From: Isoptericola variabilis 225
GTDB lineage: Bacteria; Actinomycetota; Actinomycetes; Actinomycetales; Cellulomonadaceae
Assembly (NCBI RefSeq): GCF_000215105.1
Contig: NC_015588.1
Location: 372,001 to 436,000 of the forward strand
Direction of reading: 5' to 3'
Length of the DNA stretch: 64,000 nucleotides
The notes under the pieces are model-generated. The model saw nothing but the letters and a program-made list of their open reading frames with translations. It was not told the origin of the DNA and made no database searches. The position numbers and the translations under genes were made by a program. Positions 15,596 to 23,948 of this stretch are shown here, piece by piece; positions within the stretch are counted from its first letter, which is position 1; each line of letters begins with the position of its first letter.

Positions 15596-17139
15596 CCGGC
15601 GTCCTGCAGCTCGCGCAGCTGCTCGATGCCGGACCGCTCGCCGAGCGGCACCTCGCGCAGGAAGCACACGGCGACGAGCGCGACGAGCGCCATGGGCACC
15701 GCGAGCAGGAAGATCTGCGTGATGCCGTCGGCGTAGGCGGACTCGACGACGCCGCGCACGGCGTCGGACACCCGGGACAGGTCCGGCACGGCGCCGTCGG
15801 AGGCGCCGACGGCCGACGCCGGCACGCCCGCCTCGGCGAGACCCCGGGTGATGTCCGTCTTGACCGTGTGGGCGAGCACCGCCCCGAGCGCGGAGACGCC
15901 GATCGCGCCGCCGAGCGAGCGGAAGAACGCGACGGCCGCGGTCCCGGCGCCCATCTCGCGCACGTCGAGCGTGTTCTGCGTCCCCAGCACCAGGTTCTGC
16001 ATGAGCGCGCCGACCGACAGGCCGAGGCCGAACAGGTACGCCGAGACGAGCACGAAGCTCGTGTCGGTGCCGATCGTCGACATGCCGAGCAGCGAGGCCA
16101 CGAGGACCACCCCGCCGCCGACCATGATCGCCTTGTAGCGGCCCGTCGCCGAGATGATCCGGCCGAGCACGATGCCGGCGAGCATCGTGCCGACGACCAT
16201 GGGGATGGTCAGCAGGCCCGACTCGGTCGGCGTCTTGCCGCGCGAGAGCTGCAGGTACTGGCTGAGGAACACGGCGGTGCCGAACATCGCCACGCCGACC
16301 GCCGCCGAGGCCACGACCGACAGCACGAACGTGCGGTTGCGGAACAGGCCGAGGGGGATGATCGGCTCGGCGGCGACGCGCTCGACGAGCACGGCCGCCA
16401 CGAGCGCGACGACCGCCGCGCCGACCATCGCGGCCGTCTGCCACGACGCCCAGGCGAACCGGTCGCCGGCGAACGTGACCCACACGAGCAGCAGCGCCAC
16501 CCCCAGCGAGATCAGGGTCGCGCCCACGTAGTCGATCCGCGGCGTGCGGCGCTCGCGGGCGGGCAGGTGCAGCGTCTTGTGGAGCACGACGAGCGCCGCG
16601 ACGGCGAACGGGACGCCGATGAAGAAGTTCCAGCGCCAGCCGAACGCGTCGGTCACGACGCCGCCCAGCAGCGGTCCGCCGATCTGCGCCACGGCCATGA
16701 CGCCGCCCATGAGCCCCATGTACCGGCCGCGCTCGCGCGGGCTGATGATGTCGGACATGAGCACGGTCGCGAGCGCCATGAGCCCGCCCGCGCCGACGCC
16801 CTGCAGCGCGCGGAAGCCGATGAGCACGCCCATGCTCTGCGCGAACCCGGCCGCGGCCGCCGACACGACCGTCACGACGAGCGCGACCTGGATGAGCGCC
16901 TTGCGGTCGAGGAGGTCGGCGAGCTTGCCCCAGACGGGCGTGGAGATCGTCGTCGTGAGCAGCATGGCGGTCACGACCCACGTGTAGGCGTGCTGCGAGC
17001 CCTCGAGGTCCGCGACGATGCGCGGCAGCGACGTCGAGACGATCGTCGTCGCGAGCAGCGAGACGAACACGCCGAGCAGGATGCCGGAGATCGCCTCGAG
17101 CACCTCGCGGCGGGTCATGGCGGGTGCGGTGCGGGTCAT
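15568..17139 (-). CDS. MFS drug exporter, DHA2 (EmrB/QacA) type
   Basis: A 523-residue membrane transporter with about 14 hydrophobic helices, the DHA2 pattern. The proton-linked exporter motifs are present: WVVTAMLLTTTISTPVWGKL in helix 2, LADLLDRK in the A loop and GPLLGGVVTDAFGWRWNFFI in helix 5 (motif C). It probably expels amphipathic toxins in exchange for protons. The start overlaps the truncated marR frame by four bases, so both share a transcript controlled by the twin palindromes at 17368-17409. Confidence 0.92.
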   Translation of the reverse strand: MTRTAPAMTRREVLEAISGILLGVFVSLLATTIVSTSLPRIVADLEGSQHAYTWVVTAMLLTTTISTPVWGKLADLLDRKALIQVALVVTVVSAAAAGFAQSMGVLIGFRALQGVGAGGLMALATVLMSDIISPRERGRYMGLMGGVMAVAQIGGPLLGGVVTDAFGWRWNFFIGVPFAVAALVVLHKTLHLPARERRTPRIDYVGATLISLGVALLLVWVTFAGDRFAWASWQTAAMVGAAVVALVAAVLVERVAAEPIIPLGLFRNRTFVLSVVASAAVGVAMFGTAVFLSQYLQLSRGKTPTESGLLTIPMVVGTMLAGIVLGRIISATGRYKAIMVGGGVVLVASLLGMSTIGTDTSFVLVSAYLFGLGLSVGALMQNLVLGTQNTLDVREMGAGTAAVAFFRSLGGAIGVSALGAVLAHTVKTDITRGLAEAGVPASAVGASDGAVPDLSRVSDAVRGVVESAYADGITQIFLLAVPMALVALVAVCFLREVPLGERSGIEQLRELQDAGQPTGSSQA

Positions 17140-17405
17140 CGGGTCGGATCCCCTTCGGTCGTGCGGGTGAGGGCGTCCGCCACGCTGCGGATCCGGGCGG
17201 TGGCATCGGCGAGGTCCGCGGGGGACCAGTCGACGAAGAGGTCGCTGACGACGCGGGCGAGCCGCTCGTCCATCGCCGCGGCGAGCTCGGCGCCCGCCGG
17301 GGTGAGCTCGAGCGTGCGTGCCCGGTGGCGGCGGCGAGAGGGACGGGTGGCACGGGCGGGCTTCTTGGTTGCTTCAAGCAACTGTAAGACGCTTGCTTGC
17401 AGCAA
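17136..17405 (-). pseudogene. MarR-family regulator lacking its DNA-binding half
   Basis: An 89-codon frame that matches only the C-terminal part of a MarR protein: RARTLELTPAGAELAAAMDE is the end of the wing and the start of the last helices, and the remainder forms the dimerization region. Normal MarR proteins have about 140-160 residues; helices 1-4 with the recognition helix are missing. Only 57 bp separate this frame from the next gene, so they are not elsewhere. The only in-frame upstream start is a TTG inside an operator palindrome. The regulator is probably dead and the DHA2 exporter behind it may be deregulated. Confidence 0.7.
17368..17382. promoter_or_regulatory. MarR-type operator palindrome 1
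   Basis: GTTGCTTCAAGCAAC is a perfect 7+1+7 palindrome of the TTGCTT-AAGCAA type bound by MarR-family dimers. It lies now within the truncated marR reading frame, 26 bp centre to centre from the second palindrome. Confidence 0.7.
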
Positions 17406-17409
17406 GCAA
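17393..17409. promoter_or_regulatory. MarR-type operator palindrome 2
   Basis: TTGCTTGCAGCAAGCAA is a perfect 8+1+8 palindrome. It contains the only upstream start codon (TTG) of the truncated marR frame. Two such sites in front of a marR-exporter pair fit autoregulation of the original operon. Confidence 0.7.
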
Positions 17410-17427
17410 ATGTGTCCGGAGACGACG

Positions 17428-17457
17428 GCGCGGGGCCCCGACGCCGGGGCCCCGCGC
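17428..17457. terminator. Hairpin between the sugar porter and the marR relic
   Basis: GCGCGGGGCCCCG and CGGGGCCCCGCGC form a perfect 13 bp stem with a four-base loop, five bases after the sugar porter stop codon. It is the likely terminator of the sugar porter gene and insulates the marR-exporter promoter. Confidence 0.8.
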
Positions 17458-17462
17458 GCTCC

Positions 17463-18917
17463 TCAGGCCCGGCGGTAGGCGTCCTCGCCCATGTCCTCGA
17501 GCTCCACGCCCTTGGTCTCGGGCACGCGGCGCAGGACGAACACGAACGACAGGCCCGCGAAGGCCGCGTACAGCAGGTAGGGGACCGACGCGCCGAACGC
17601 CGACAGCAGCGGCGGGAACGTCAGCGTGATCGCGAAGTTGGCGATCCACTGCGCGGCGGCGGCGACGCCGAGCGCGGCCGCGCGGATGCGGTTGGGGAAC
17701 ATCTCGCCGAGCAGCACCCACACCAGCGGGCCCCAGCTCGCGCCGAAGAAGACGACGAACGCGTTGGCCGCGACGAGCGCGACCACGCCCCACGCGCCGT
17801 CGAGCACGAGTGCCGAGGAGCCCTCGGCGTCGAGCACCGTGCGGGCCTGGGTGAAGGCGAGGGCCATGAGGCCGAGCGCGACCGTCATGCCCGCCGAGCC
17901 CACGAGCAGCAGCGGGCGGCGGCCGACTTTGTCGATGAGCGCGATCGCGACGAACGTCACGGCCACGTTGGTCACGGAGGTGATGGTCGAGACGAGGAAC
18001 GCCTGCGACTCCTCGAACCCGACGGCCTGCCACAGCGTCGTCGAGTAGTAGAAGATCACGTTGATCCCGACGAACTGCTGGAACACCGACAGCAGGATGC
18101 CGACCCAGACGACCGGCTTGAGGCCGAACCGCGAGCCGCGCAGGGTGCCGCGCTCGGCGTCGCGGGCGTCCTGCGCGATGGACCGGTGGATCTGCGCGAG
18201 GCGGTCCTCGACGTCCTCGTCCGGGCCGAGCACCGACGCGAGGACCGCGCGTGCCTCCTCGTCGCGGCCGTGCGTGGCCAGGTAGCGGGGAGACTCGGGC
18301 ATGCGCAGCGCGAGCACGCCGTAGACCGCGGCCGGCACGACGGCGACGAGGAACATCCAGCGCCACGCCTCCCAGCCGAGCCACAGCTCGTTAGCGGCCC
18401 CGCCCGCCGCCTCGGCGAGCAGCTGGTCGCTCAGCAGCGCGGCGAAGATGCCGACCGTGATCGCGAGCTGCTGCAGCGAGCCGAGCCGCCCGCGCATCGC
18501 CGCGGGCGCGATCTCCGCGATGTACGCCGGCGCGATGACCGACGCGATGCCGATGCCCACGCCGGCCATGAGGCGCCACAGCGCGAGGTCGAGCGCGCTC
18601 CACGCGACGGCCGAGAGCACCGACGACACGAAGAACAGCGCCGCCCCCAGGACCATGACGCGCGTCCGCCCCCAGCGGTCCGCGAGCCGGCCGCCGGACC
18701 ACGCGCCGAGCGCGCACCCGAGGAGTGCGACGGCGACGACGAGCCCGGTCACGGTCGAGCTGAGCGCGAACTGGCCCTCCACGGCGTCGACGGCCCCGTT
18801 GATCACGGAGGAGTCGAAGCCGAAGAGGAATCCGCCGACGGCCGCGGCGACGGCGAGGGCGACGGCCTTGCGGTGCGCGCCCCGGGCGGTCGCCCGGGCA
18901 GGCACGGAGATGGACAT
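17463..18917 (-). CDS. Sugar porter of the major facilitator superfamily
   Basis: A 484-residue transporter with 12 predicted helices and the sugar porter signatures: GFLFGFDSSVINGA in helix 1, RLADRWGRTRVM, PESPRYLATHGRDEEA at the end of the N-half, QQFVGINVIFYYS in helix 7, DKVGRRPLLL and PETKG in the C-terminal tail. These features point to proton-coupled uptake of a monosaccharide such as glucose, xylose or galactose. GGGAGAA precedes the ATG. No catabolic gene is adjacent. Confidence 0.93.
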   Translation of the reverse strand: MSISVPARATARGAHRKAVALAVAAAVGGFLFGFDSSVINGAVDAVEGQFALSSTVTGLVVAVALLGCALGAWSGGRLADRWGRTRVMVLGAALFFVSSVLSAVAWSALDLALWRLMAGVGIGIASVIAPAYIAEIAPAAMRGRLGSLQQLAITVGIFAALLSDQLLAEAAGGAANELWLGWEAWRWMFLVAVVPAAVYGVLALRMPESPRYLATHGRDEEARAVLASVLGPDEDVEDRLAQIHRSIAQDARDAERGTLRGSRFGLKPVVWVGILLSVFQQFVGINVIFYYSTTLWQAVGFEESQAFLVSTITSVTNVAVTFVAIALIDKVGRRPLLLVGSAGMTVALGLMALAFTQARTVLDAEGSSALVLDGAWGVVALVAANAFVVFFGASWGPLVWVLLGEMFPNRIRAAALGVAAAAQWIANFAITLTFPPLLSAFGASVPYLLYAAFAGLSFVFVLRRVPETKGVELEDMGEDAYRRA

Positions 18918-19074
18918 GGTTCTCCCTGGGTCGGGGTGCTTCGGTGCGAGAGGTCCGCCTCGGCGGCCGGTGGTACCGGCGGGCCGAGGTGCCGGGGCGC
19001 GGCCGGGCGTGCCGCAGGGCGGCCGCGGGGCGCGGGGGATGTCGGTGCGTACGGACCGGTGTTGACTGTAACCC

Positions 19075-19716
19075 GTGACGGACGCACCCGAACCGCGGCG
19101 GCACCGCCGGCCGGCGATGCTCGACCCGCGCGACGCCGACCGGCTCGCCGGCTCGGTCGACCCCGAGCTGCGCGAGGAGGTCGCGCACACGACGGCGCGC
19201 GCCGTCGTGCACCGGGCGCGCGCCTCGGAGGACCCGGAGGTCGTCGCCCGGCTCGTGCGGCTCGTCGAGTCGGAGGGGCTCGACGTCGTCGCCGCGCTCT
19301 GGTCCGACGCCGCGCCCGCGACCCTGCCCGGCGCCCTGTGGCGGCTCTACGTGCTGCGCGAGTGGGTGCGCCGCGACCCGCAGACCGTGACCCTGCGCTA
19401 CCGGCTCGGCGTCGACGCGGCGCCCGTGCAGGAGGCGGTCGCGGGGGTGCCGCGGCCGCCGTCGCCCGAGGACCTGCGCGCCCTCGCCGACCAGGTGCTC
19501 TCCGGCGTCTACGCGGGGGACCTCGCCGTCGCCCTCGAGCGCGCGGCCGCGTTCTGCCGGATCCTCGCGACCGGCGCCGCGTTCGACGCCGACGCGCGGG
19601 AGGTCGCCGACCCCGAGGGGGCGGTGCGCATGACGCGTGGCGCCGCCGACCTGCAGCGCACCGCCGCGGAGCTCGAGCACGCGGCGGGCATGTGGCGCGC
19701 GGGCACCCTCGACTGA
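19075..19716 (+). CDS. Conserved actinobacterial hypothetical protein
   Basis: A 213-residue soluble, mostly helical protein I do not recognise at family level. Landmarks are DADRLAGSVDPELREEVAHT, ESEGLDVVAALWSDA and LPGALWRLYVLREWVRRDP; the C-terminal half has an all-helical pattern ending in ADLQRTAAELEHAAGMW. No signal peptide or membrane helix is seen. The GTG has no ribosome site and TGTAAC lies just upstream, so a leaderless transcript is likely. A copy of the 44 bp palindrome begins 21 bp after its stop codon. Confidence 0.7.
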   Translation: MTDAPEPRRHRRPAMLDPRDADRLAGSVDPELREEVAHTTARAVVHRARASEDPEVVARLVRLVESEGLDVVAALWSDAAPATLPGALWRLYVLREWVRRDPQTVTLRYRLGVDAAPVQEAVAGVPRPPSPEDLRALADQVLSGVYAGDLAVALERAAAFCRILATGAAFDADAREVADPEGAVRMTRGAADLQRTAAELEHAAGMWRAGTLD

Positions 19717-19737
19717 CCGCCGCCGCCCCTCCCGCCC

Positions 19738-19781
19738 GTGTCAGAAATGCAGTGGGCCAGAGCCCACCACGCTTCTGACAC
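19738..19781. repeat. Palindromic element P, copy 1
   Basis: A 44 bp imperfect palindrome beginning GTGTCAGAAA and ending CTTCTGACAC, with a GTGGGC-CAGA-GCCCAC inner stem-loop. It lies just after the hypothetical gene's stop codon, like the other intergenic copies. One frame through it reads SEMQWARAHHASD with no stop. Confidence 0.9.
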
Positions 19782-20043
19782 GGCCGGACGGGCACCTGTG
19801 CGAATCGTCACCGCGCACCCGGGCAGCGGCGGGCCGCCCACTCCCCGTACGATGGACGGGCGACGCCGGGCTGCGGTAGCCCCGGGCTCCACCTTCAGCC
19901 GCTACGAGCGGCCACGCGCCGAGAGGCGCTCCCGGTCCGGCGTCGCACTCATCCCTCCGCCCGGCGCGGGGCCGGTTGGTCGGTGCAGCCGTCGTGGCCC
20001 TACTCTTTGAGGGTTCAAGCGTCCTTCTCCTCAGGAGCGACAC
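19782..20043. promoter_or_regulatory. Upstream region of the DUF47-PiT operon
   Basis: With copy 1 of element P this belongs to a 327 bp stretch without a gene. A TACTCT hexamer at 20001-20006 could be the -10 box, and AGGAG (20033-20037) is the ribosome site of the GTG at 20044. I found no PHO box-like direct repeats and no tRNA-like or riboswitch-like fold. Confidence 0.4.
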
Positions 20044-20664
20044 GTGCGCCTGCGCCTGATCCCGCGCGACACCACCTACTTCGATCTGTTGGCGGCCCTC
20101 GCGCAGCACAACGTCTCCGGTGCGAGCCTCCTCGCCGAGCTGCTCGGCGCACCCCGGGGCGAGCGGGCGGAGGTCGCGGCCCGGATGTCCGAGGCCGAGC
20201 ACCTGGCCGACGACGCGACCCACTCGATCATGCGCCGGCTCAACCAGACGTTCGTCACCCCGTTCGACCGCGACGACATCTACGCCCTCGCGTCCGCGCT
20301 CGACGACTGCATGGACGACATGGAGGAAGCCGCCGACCTCATCGTCCTGTACAAGGTCGACGAGCTGCCGCTGCGGGTCTCCGAGCAGGTCCAGGTGCTG
20401 CAGCGGTGCGCCGAGCTCACGGCCGAGGCGATGCCCCGCCTGCACACGCTCAACGCGCTCGAGGACTACTGGGTCGAGATCAACCGCCTCGAGAACCAGG
20501 GCGACAAGGTCCACCGGAAGCTCATCGCCCAGCTCTTCGACGAGGTCACCGACCCGATCCTGCTCATGAAGCTCAAGGAGATCGTCGACGTCCTCGAGAA
20601 CGCGACGGACGGGTTCGAGCACGTGGCGAACATCGTCGAGTCCATCGCCCTCAAGGAGTCCTGA
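20044..20664 (+). CDS. DUF47 (PhoU-like) phosphate transport accessory protein
   Basis: A 206-residue, almost wholly helical protein of the DUF47/PhoU_div family. The pattern MRLRLIPRDTTYFDLLAALA at the N-terminus, then DDATHSIMRRLNQTFVTPFD with DRDDIYALASALDDCMDD, is diagnostic; the acidic ExxxD pairs resemble PhoU metal sites. These proteins are almost always coupled to a PiT transporter and are thought to gate it. Here the transporter begins two bases after this stop codon. A 6 bp spacing from AGGAG supports GTG 20044. Confidence 0.93.
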   Translation: MRLRLIPRDTTYFDLLAALAQHNVSGASLLAELLGAPRGERAEVAARMSEAEHLADDATHSIMRRLNQTFVTPFDRDDIYALASALDDCMDDMEEAADLIVLYKVDELPLRVSEQVQVLQRCAELTAEAMPRLHTLNALEDYWVEINRLENQGDKVHRKLIAQLFDEVTDPILLMKLKEIVDVLENATDGFEHVANIVESIALKES

Positions 20665-20666
20665 GG

Positions 20667-21671
20667 GTGGAGGCGGCGCTCGTCGTCTTCGTCGTGGCCC
20701 TCGCGCTCGGATTCGACTACACGAACGGCTTCCACGACGCGGCCAACGCGATCGCGACGTCGGTCTCCACGCGCGCGCTCACGCCGCGCGTCGCGCTGGT
20801 CATGGCCGCGATCATGAACTTCGTCGGCGCCCTGCTCGGCACGGAGGTGGCCGAGACGATCGCGACCGCGATCGTCGACCTGCGCGAGACGTCGAGCCAC
20901 ACCGCGCTCATCGTGGTGCTGTGCGGGCTCGTCGGCGCGATCGTGTGGAACCTCATCACGTGGTGGTTCGGGCTGCCGTCGTCGTCGACGCACGCGCTCA
21001 TCGGCGGGCTCGTCGGCGCGGGCCTCGCCGCGGGGCAGTCGATCTACGGCGCGGAGATCGTCGACCGCGTGGTGCTGCCGATGATCGTCTCGCCGCTCGT
21101 CGGCTTCCTGCTCGCGTTCGCGGTGATGATCGCGGTGCTGTGGATGTTCCGCCGGGCGGCGCCGTCGCGAGTCACGCGGCGCTTCCGCATCGCGCAGACC
21201 GCGTCCGCCGCCGCGATGGCGCTCGGCCACGGCCTGCAGGACGCGCAGAAGACCATGGGCGTCATCTTCCTCGCGCTGCTCACCGTCGGCTGGGCGGAGC
21301 GCGAGGACGGCATCCCGCTGTGGGTCAAGCTCTCGGCGGCGGCCGCCATCTCGCTCGGGACCTACTCGGGCGGCTGGCGCATCATGCGCACGCTCGGGCG
21401 GCGCATCATCGAGCTCGACCCGGCCCGCGGGTTCGTCGCGGAGTCGGTGTCCGCGATGGTGCTCTACGTCAACGCGTTCGTGCTGCACGCGCCCGTCTCG
21501 ACGACCCACACCATCACCTCGGCGATCATGGGCGTGGGCGCCACGCGGCGGCTCTCGGCCGTGCGCTGGGGCGTGGCCGGCAACATCCTCACCGCGTGGG
21601 TGCTCACCATCCCGGCCGCCGCGACCGTCGCGGCGCTGACGACGTGGGCGCTGCACCCCGTCCTCGGCTGA
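20667..21671 (+). CDS. pitA: Low-affinity inorganic phosphate transporter, PiT family
   Basis: A 334-residue transporter with about ten helices. The duplicated PiT signature is seen as GFDYTNGFHDAANAIATSVS near the N-terminus and GHGLQDAQKTMGVIFLAL in the second half; VSTTHTITSAIMGVGATRR is also typical. It takes up metal-phosphate complexes with protons. AAGGAG lies inside the end of the DUF47 gene, so translation is probably coupled. Copy 2 of element P starts seven bases after the stop codon. Confidence 0.94.
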   Translation: MEAALVVFVVALALGFDYTNGFHDAANAIATSVSTRALTPRVALVMAAIMNFVGALLGTEVAETIATAIVDLRETSSHTALIVVLCGLVGAIVWNLITWWFGLPSSSTHALIGGLVGAGLAAGQSIYGAEIVDRVVLPMIVSPLVGFLLAFAVMIAVLWMFRRAAPSRVTRRFRIAQTASAAAMALGHGLQDAQKTMGVIFLALLTVGWAEREDGIPLWVKLSAAAAISLGTYSGGWRIMRTLGRRIIELDPARGFVAESVSAMVLYVNAFVLHAPVSTTHTITSAIMGVGATRRLSAVRWGVAGNILTAWVLTIPAAATVAALTTWALHPVLG

Positions 21672-21678
21672 CCTCGTC

Positions 21679-21722
21679 GTGTCAGAAAGCTGGTGGGCCA
21701 GAGGCCACCAGCCTTCTGACAC
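21679..21722. repeat. Palindromic element P, copy 2
   Basis: A 44 bp palindrome filling the gap between two convergent genes. Its stem differs from copy 1 on both sides together (AGCTGGTGG with CCACCAGCC), so pairing is kept while sequence changes. It is placed as a bidirectional terminator would be, but lacks a T-tract. Confidence 0.9.
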
Positions 21723-21725
21723 GGG

Positions 21726-22631
21726 TCAGGTGAGGTAGCGGGCGAGCACGTCGACGACGCGCTCCGGCTCCGCGCGCACGGCCATCGCGGGGAAGCGCAG
21801 CCGCACGGTCCGCTCGTCGGGGAGCAGCTCGGCGTCGCGCATGAGGTCGTCGTACCAGCGCCCCACCTCCATGTGCCCGACGCCGTCGATCTCGACGTGC
21901 AGGCGCCGGCCGCCCGGCAACGTCCACTCCGCGTCGAGGAAGCGCAGCCGGCCCCGCGCGTCGCGACGGCGCTCCTGGCGCCGTGGCTCGGGCAGCGACC
22001 GCGCCCGGCACAGGCGGGCGAAGTCGATCTCGCTCAGGGCGTCGGCTCCGCCCGCGATGTCGTGGAGGCTGAGCCGCATCAGCCGGTGGAACCGCACCTT
22101 GCCGACGCGCTCGAGCTGCTCCCACAGGCGCTCCGGCGTCGACAGGCGCTGCTGCACGACGGCGGCGAGCAGCCCGACGGCGGTCCGTGCGCTGCGCTGC
22201 CACGCGGCGGCGTCGACGGCGCACCGCTCGACCCGGTGCACGGGCAGGTCCCCGACGACGGTGACGTCCTCCGGAGCGAAACGCCGCGACTCGTGCACGA
22301 CGACGCCGCGCGGCCGCCACGGCTTGGCGCCGCGGGGCACGACGACGTGCGTGCCCGGCCTCTCCCACCCCTGCAGGCCGTGCAGCCGCAGCCCGGTCCA
22401 CGCGCCGATCGCGACGGGCGGCTCCGCGCCGAGCACCGCGGTCCACAGCGTCGCCGCGTCGTCGAGCGGGCCCGTGTGCAGGGCGACGAGGTCGCGCGAG
22501 ACCTTGCGCCACCGGTGCGCCCGCACGTGCTCCTCGACGTGCCACGACGCGATCCCGAGCGAGCGCAGCTGCGCACGCGTCGCGATCCCCGCCTGCCGGG
22601 CCGCGAGCCGGCGCAGCCCGACGTCGTGCAT
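21726..22631 (-). CDS. AbiEi-like winged helix plus DUF559/Vsr-like domain protein
   Basis: A 301-residue protein. Residues 1-60 (RQAGIATRAQLRSLGI then WRKVSRDLVAL) resemble the winged-helix domain of AbiEi-type antitoxins. The C-terminal 100 residues (SEIDFARLCRARSLPEP, LRFLDAEWTLPGGRRLHVEIDG) resemble the DUF559/Vsr-like PD-(D/E)xK fold, with Asp in FLDAEW and Glu in VEIDG as candidate metal ligands. Proteins of this layout are abundant orphan genes in Micrococcales. No AbiEii toxin is adjacent, so neither toxin-antitoxin nor nuclease activity is established. Confidence 0.7.
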   Translation of the reverse strand: MHDVGLRRLAARQAGIATRAQLRSLGIASWHVEEHVRAHRWRKVSRDLVALHTGPLDDAATLWTAVLGAEPPVAIGAWTGLRLHGLQGWERPGTHVVVPRGAKPWRPRGVVVHESRRFAPEDVTVVGDLPVHRVERCAVDAAAWQRSARTAVGLLAAVVQQRLSTPERLWEQLERVGKVRFHRLMRLSLHDIAGGADALSEIDFARLCRARSLPEPRRQERRRDARGRLRFLDAEWTLPGGRRLHVEIDGVGHMEVGRWYDDLMRDAELLPDERTVRLRFPAMAVRAEPERVVDVLARYLT

Positions 22632-22781
22632 CACCTGCCACGAGCCCTTGTTCCCCACGGCCTCGGAGGATGGTGCACGCCGGGGCTGCCTCGCCGGTGT
22701 CCGGGGGCCGCCCTGTGGACGGCTGCGCGTCGTCCACAGGTGGATCGCGCCGTCGTGCACGGATCACGCGCCCCCCGAACG

Positions 22782-22825
22782 GTGTCAGAAACGCAGTGGG
22801 CCAGGGCCCACCACGCTTCTGACAC
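22782..22825. repeat. Palindromic element P, copy 3
   Basis: A 44 bp palindrome, GTGTCAGAAA to CTTCTGACAC, nearly identical to copy 1. It is the first of two tandem copies separated by 20 bp in the gap between the Nudix and AbiEi-like genes. One frame reads SETQWARAHHASD. Confidence 0.9.
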
Positions 22826-22845
22826 ACGCGGGCGCCGAGCGGCAC

Positions 22846-22887
22846 TGTCAGAAACGCAGTGGGCCAGGGCCCACCACCTTTCTGACA
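22846..22887. repeat. Palindromic element P, copy 4
   Basis: A 42 bp palindrome, TGTCAGAAAC to TTTCTGACA, in direct tandem with copy 3 and six bases from the Nudix gene's stop codon. One frame reads SETQWARAHHLSD. Confidence 0.9.
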
Positions 22888-22893
22888 GGGGAG

Positions 22894-23907
22894 TCAGTAG
22901 ACCGGGGGAGTGATCGTCTCCAGGGAGACGACGCGCGGGCCCTTGGCGGTCGCGGCGACGTGCGCGACGAGCATCTCGCCGGGCTCGAGGAACGGGTCCC
23001 GGCTCGGCAGCGCGTTCGCGACGGCGCGGCGCGAGTGCTGGCCCAGCACGTCGAGCACGGTCGGCAGCACGGGCCGGTGCGTGCACAGCACCGACGAGCG
23101 GTCGGACTCGAGCAGGTCGCGCACGGTCGCCGCCACGCGCGACGGCGAGCGCTCGTGCTTTGCCTCGCTGAGGTTGTCGCTGTACTCGGGTCGCAGGCCG
23201 GACGCGCGCACGTACGGCTCCATCGTGGTCGCGCACCGTTCCCACCGGCTGCTGAGCACCATCGTCACGCCGTACGCGGCGAGCACGGGCACAGTCGCGG
23301 CGGCCTGCGCGTGGCCGAGCGGGGTCAGCGGGCGGTCCTGCTCGGCGCCGTACCAGGTGGAGCGCGCGACGGCGCGGCCGTGCCGCACGATCGCCACGGC
23401 GTGCGTCGGCAGCCAGCCCTGCTCGTGGGCGTCGACGAGCGCGTCGAGCGGGCCTCGGTCGGTCGCCCGCGTGAGCCGCCGCGCGGCGTCGTCGGCGTCG
23501 AGCCACACCTGCTTGTCGATCTCGTCGCGCGCGACCGGGCGCACGGGTGCCCGCGCCCCGAGCGCCCGGCCGTCGACGTCCCCCTGCGCGCGGCGTGCCG
23601 CCCAGTAGTGGACGCGCTTCACGCGTCCCTCGGGCGTGAGGTACTGCAGGCCCGGCAGCGGCACGCCCAGGACGACGGGCTTGCCCGTCTCCTCGGCGAC
23701 CTCGCGGACCGCGGCCGCGGGCAGCGCCTCGCCCTCGTCGAGCTTGCCCTTGGGCCACGACCAGTCGTCGTACTTGGGCCGGTGCACGAGCTGGACCTGG
23801 AGCCGGCCGTCGCGCACGCGCCACACCAGGCCGCCGGCGGTCTCGATCACGGGCGCGTGCTGCACCGACGTCGCCCCCAGGGGCCCGGAGTACGGCACCG
23901 TCGTCAT
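22894..23907 (-). CDS. mutT1: Two-domain Nudix hydrolase / histidine phosphatase (MutT1 type)
   Basis: A 337-residue fusion. The N-terminal Nudix box is complete (GKLDEGEALPAAAVREVAEE then TGK), and the C-terminal domain is a histidine phosphatase with AIVRHGRA and a second His in LCTHRPVLP. Mycobacterial MutT1 has the same order and converts 8-oxo-dGTP and diadenosine polyphosphates to less harmful products. The gene lies 41 bp behind ppk on the same strand, an arrangement also seen in mycobacteria, so polyphosphate and nucleotide-pool functions are probably cotranscribed. Confidence 0.9.
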   Translation of the reverse strand: MTTVPYSGPLGATSVQHAPVIETAGGLVWRVRDGRLQVQLVHRPKYDDWSWPKGKLDEGEALPAAAVREVAEETGKPVVLGVPLPGLQYLTPEGRVKRVHYWAARRAQGDVDGRALGARAPVRPVARDEIDKQVWLDADDAARRLTRATDRGPLDALVDAHEQGWLPTHAVAIVRHGRAVARSTWYGAEQDRPLTPLGHAQAAATVPVLAAYGVTMVLSSRWERCATTMEPYVRASGLRPEYSDNLSEAKHERSPSRVAATVRDLLESDRSSVLCTHRPVLPTVLDVLGQHSRRAVANALPSRDPFLEPGEMLVAHVAATAKGPRVVSLETITPPVY

Positions 23908-23948
23908 CGGACCGCTCCGCCGCGCGACCCCCGGCCGTGCCGGCCCGC

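Noticed and set aside
21726..22631. Complete AbiE toxin-antitoxin system
   Set aside because: Only an AbiEi-like N-terminal domain is seen; the adjoining genes are transport and Nudix genes, not an AbiEii nucleotidyltransferase.
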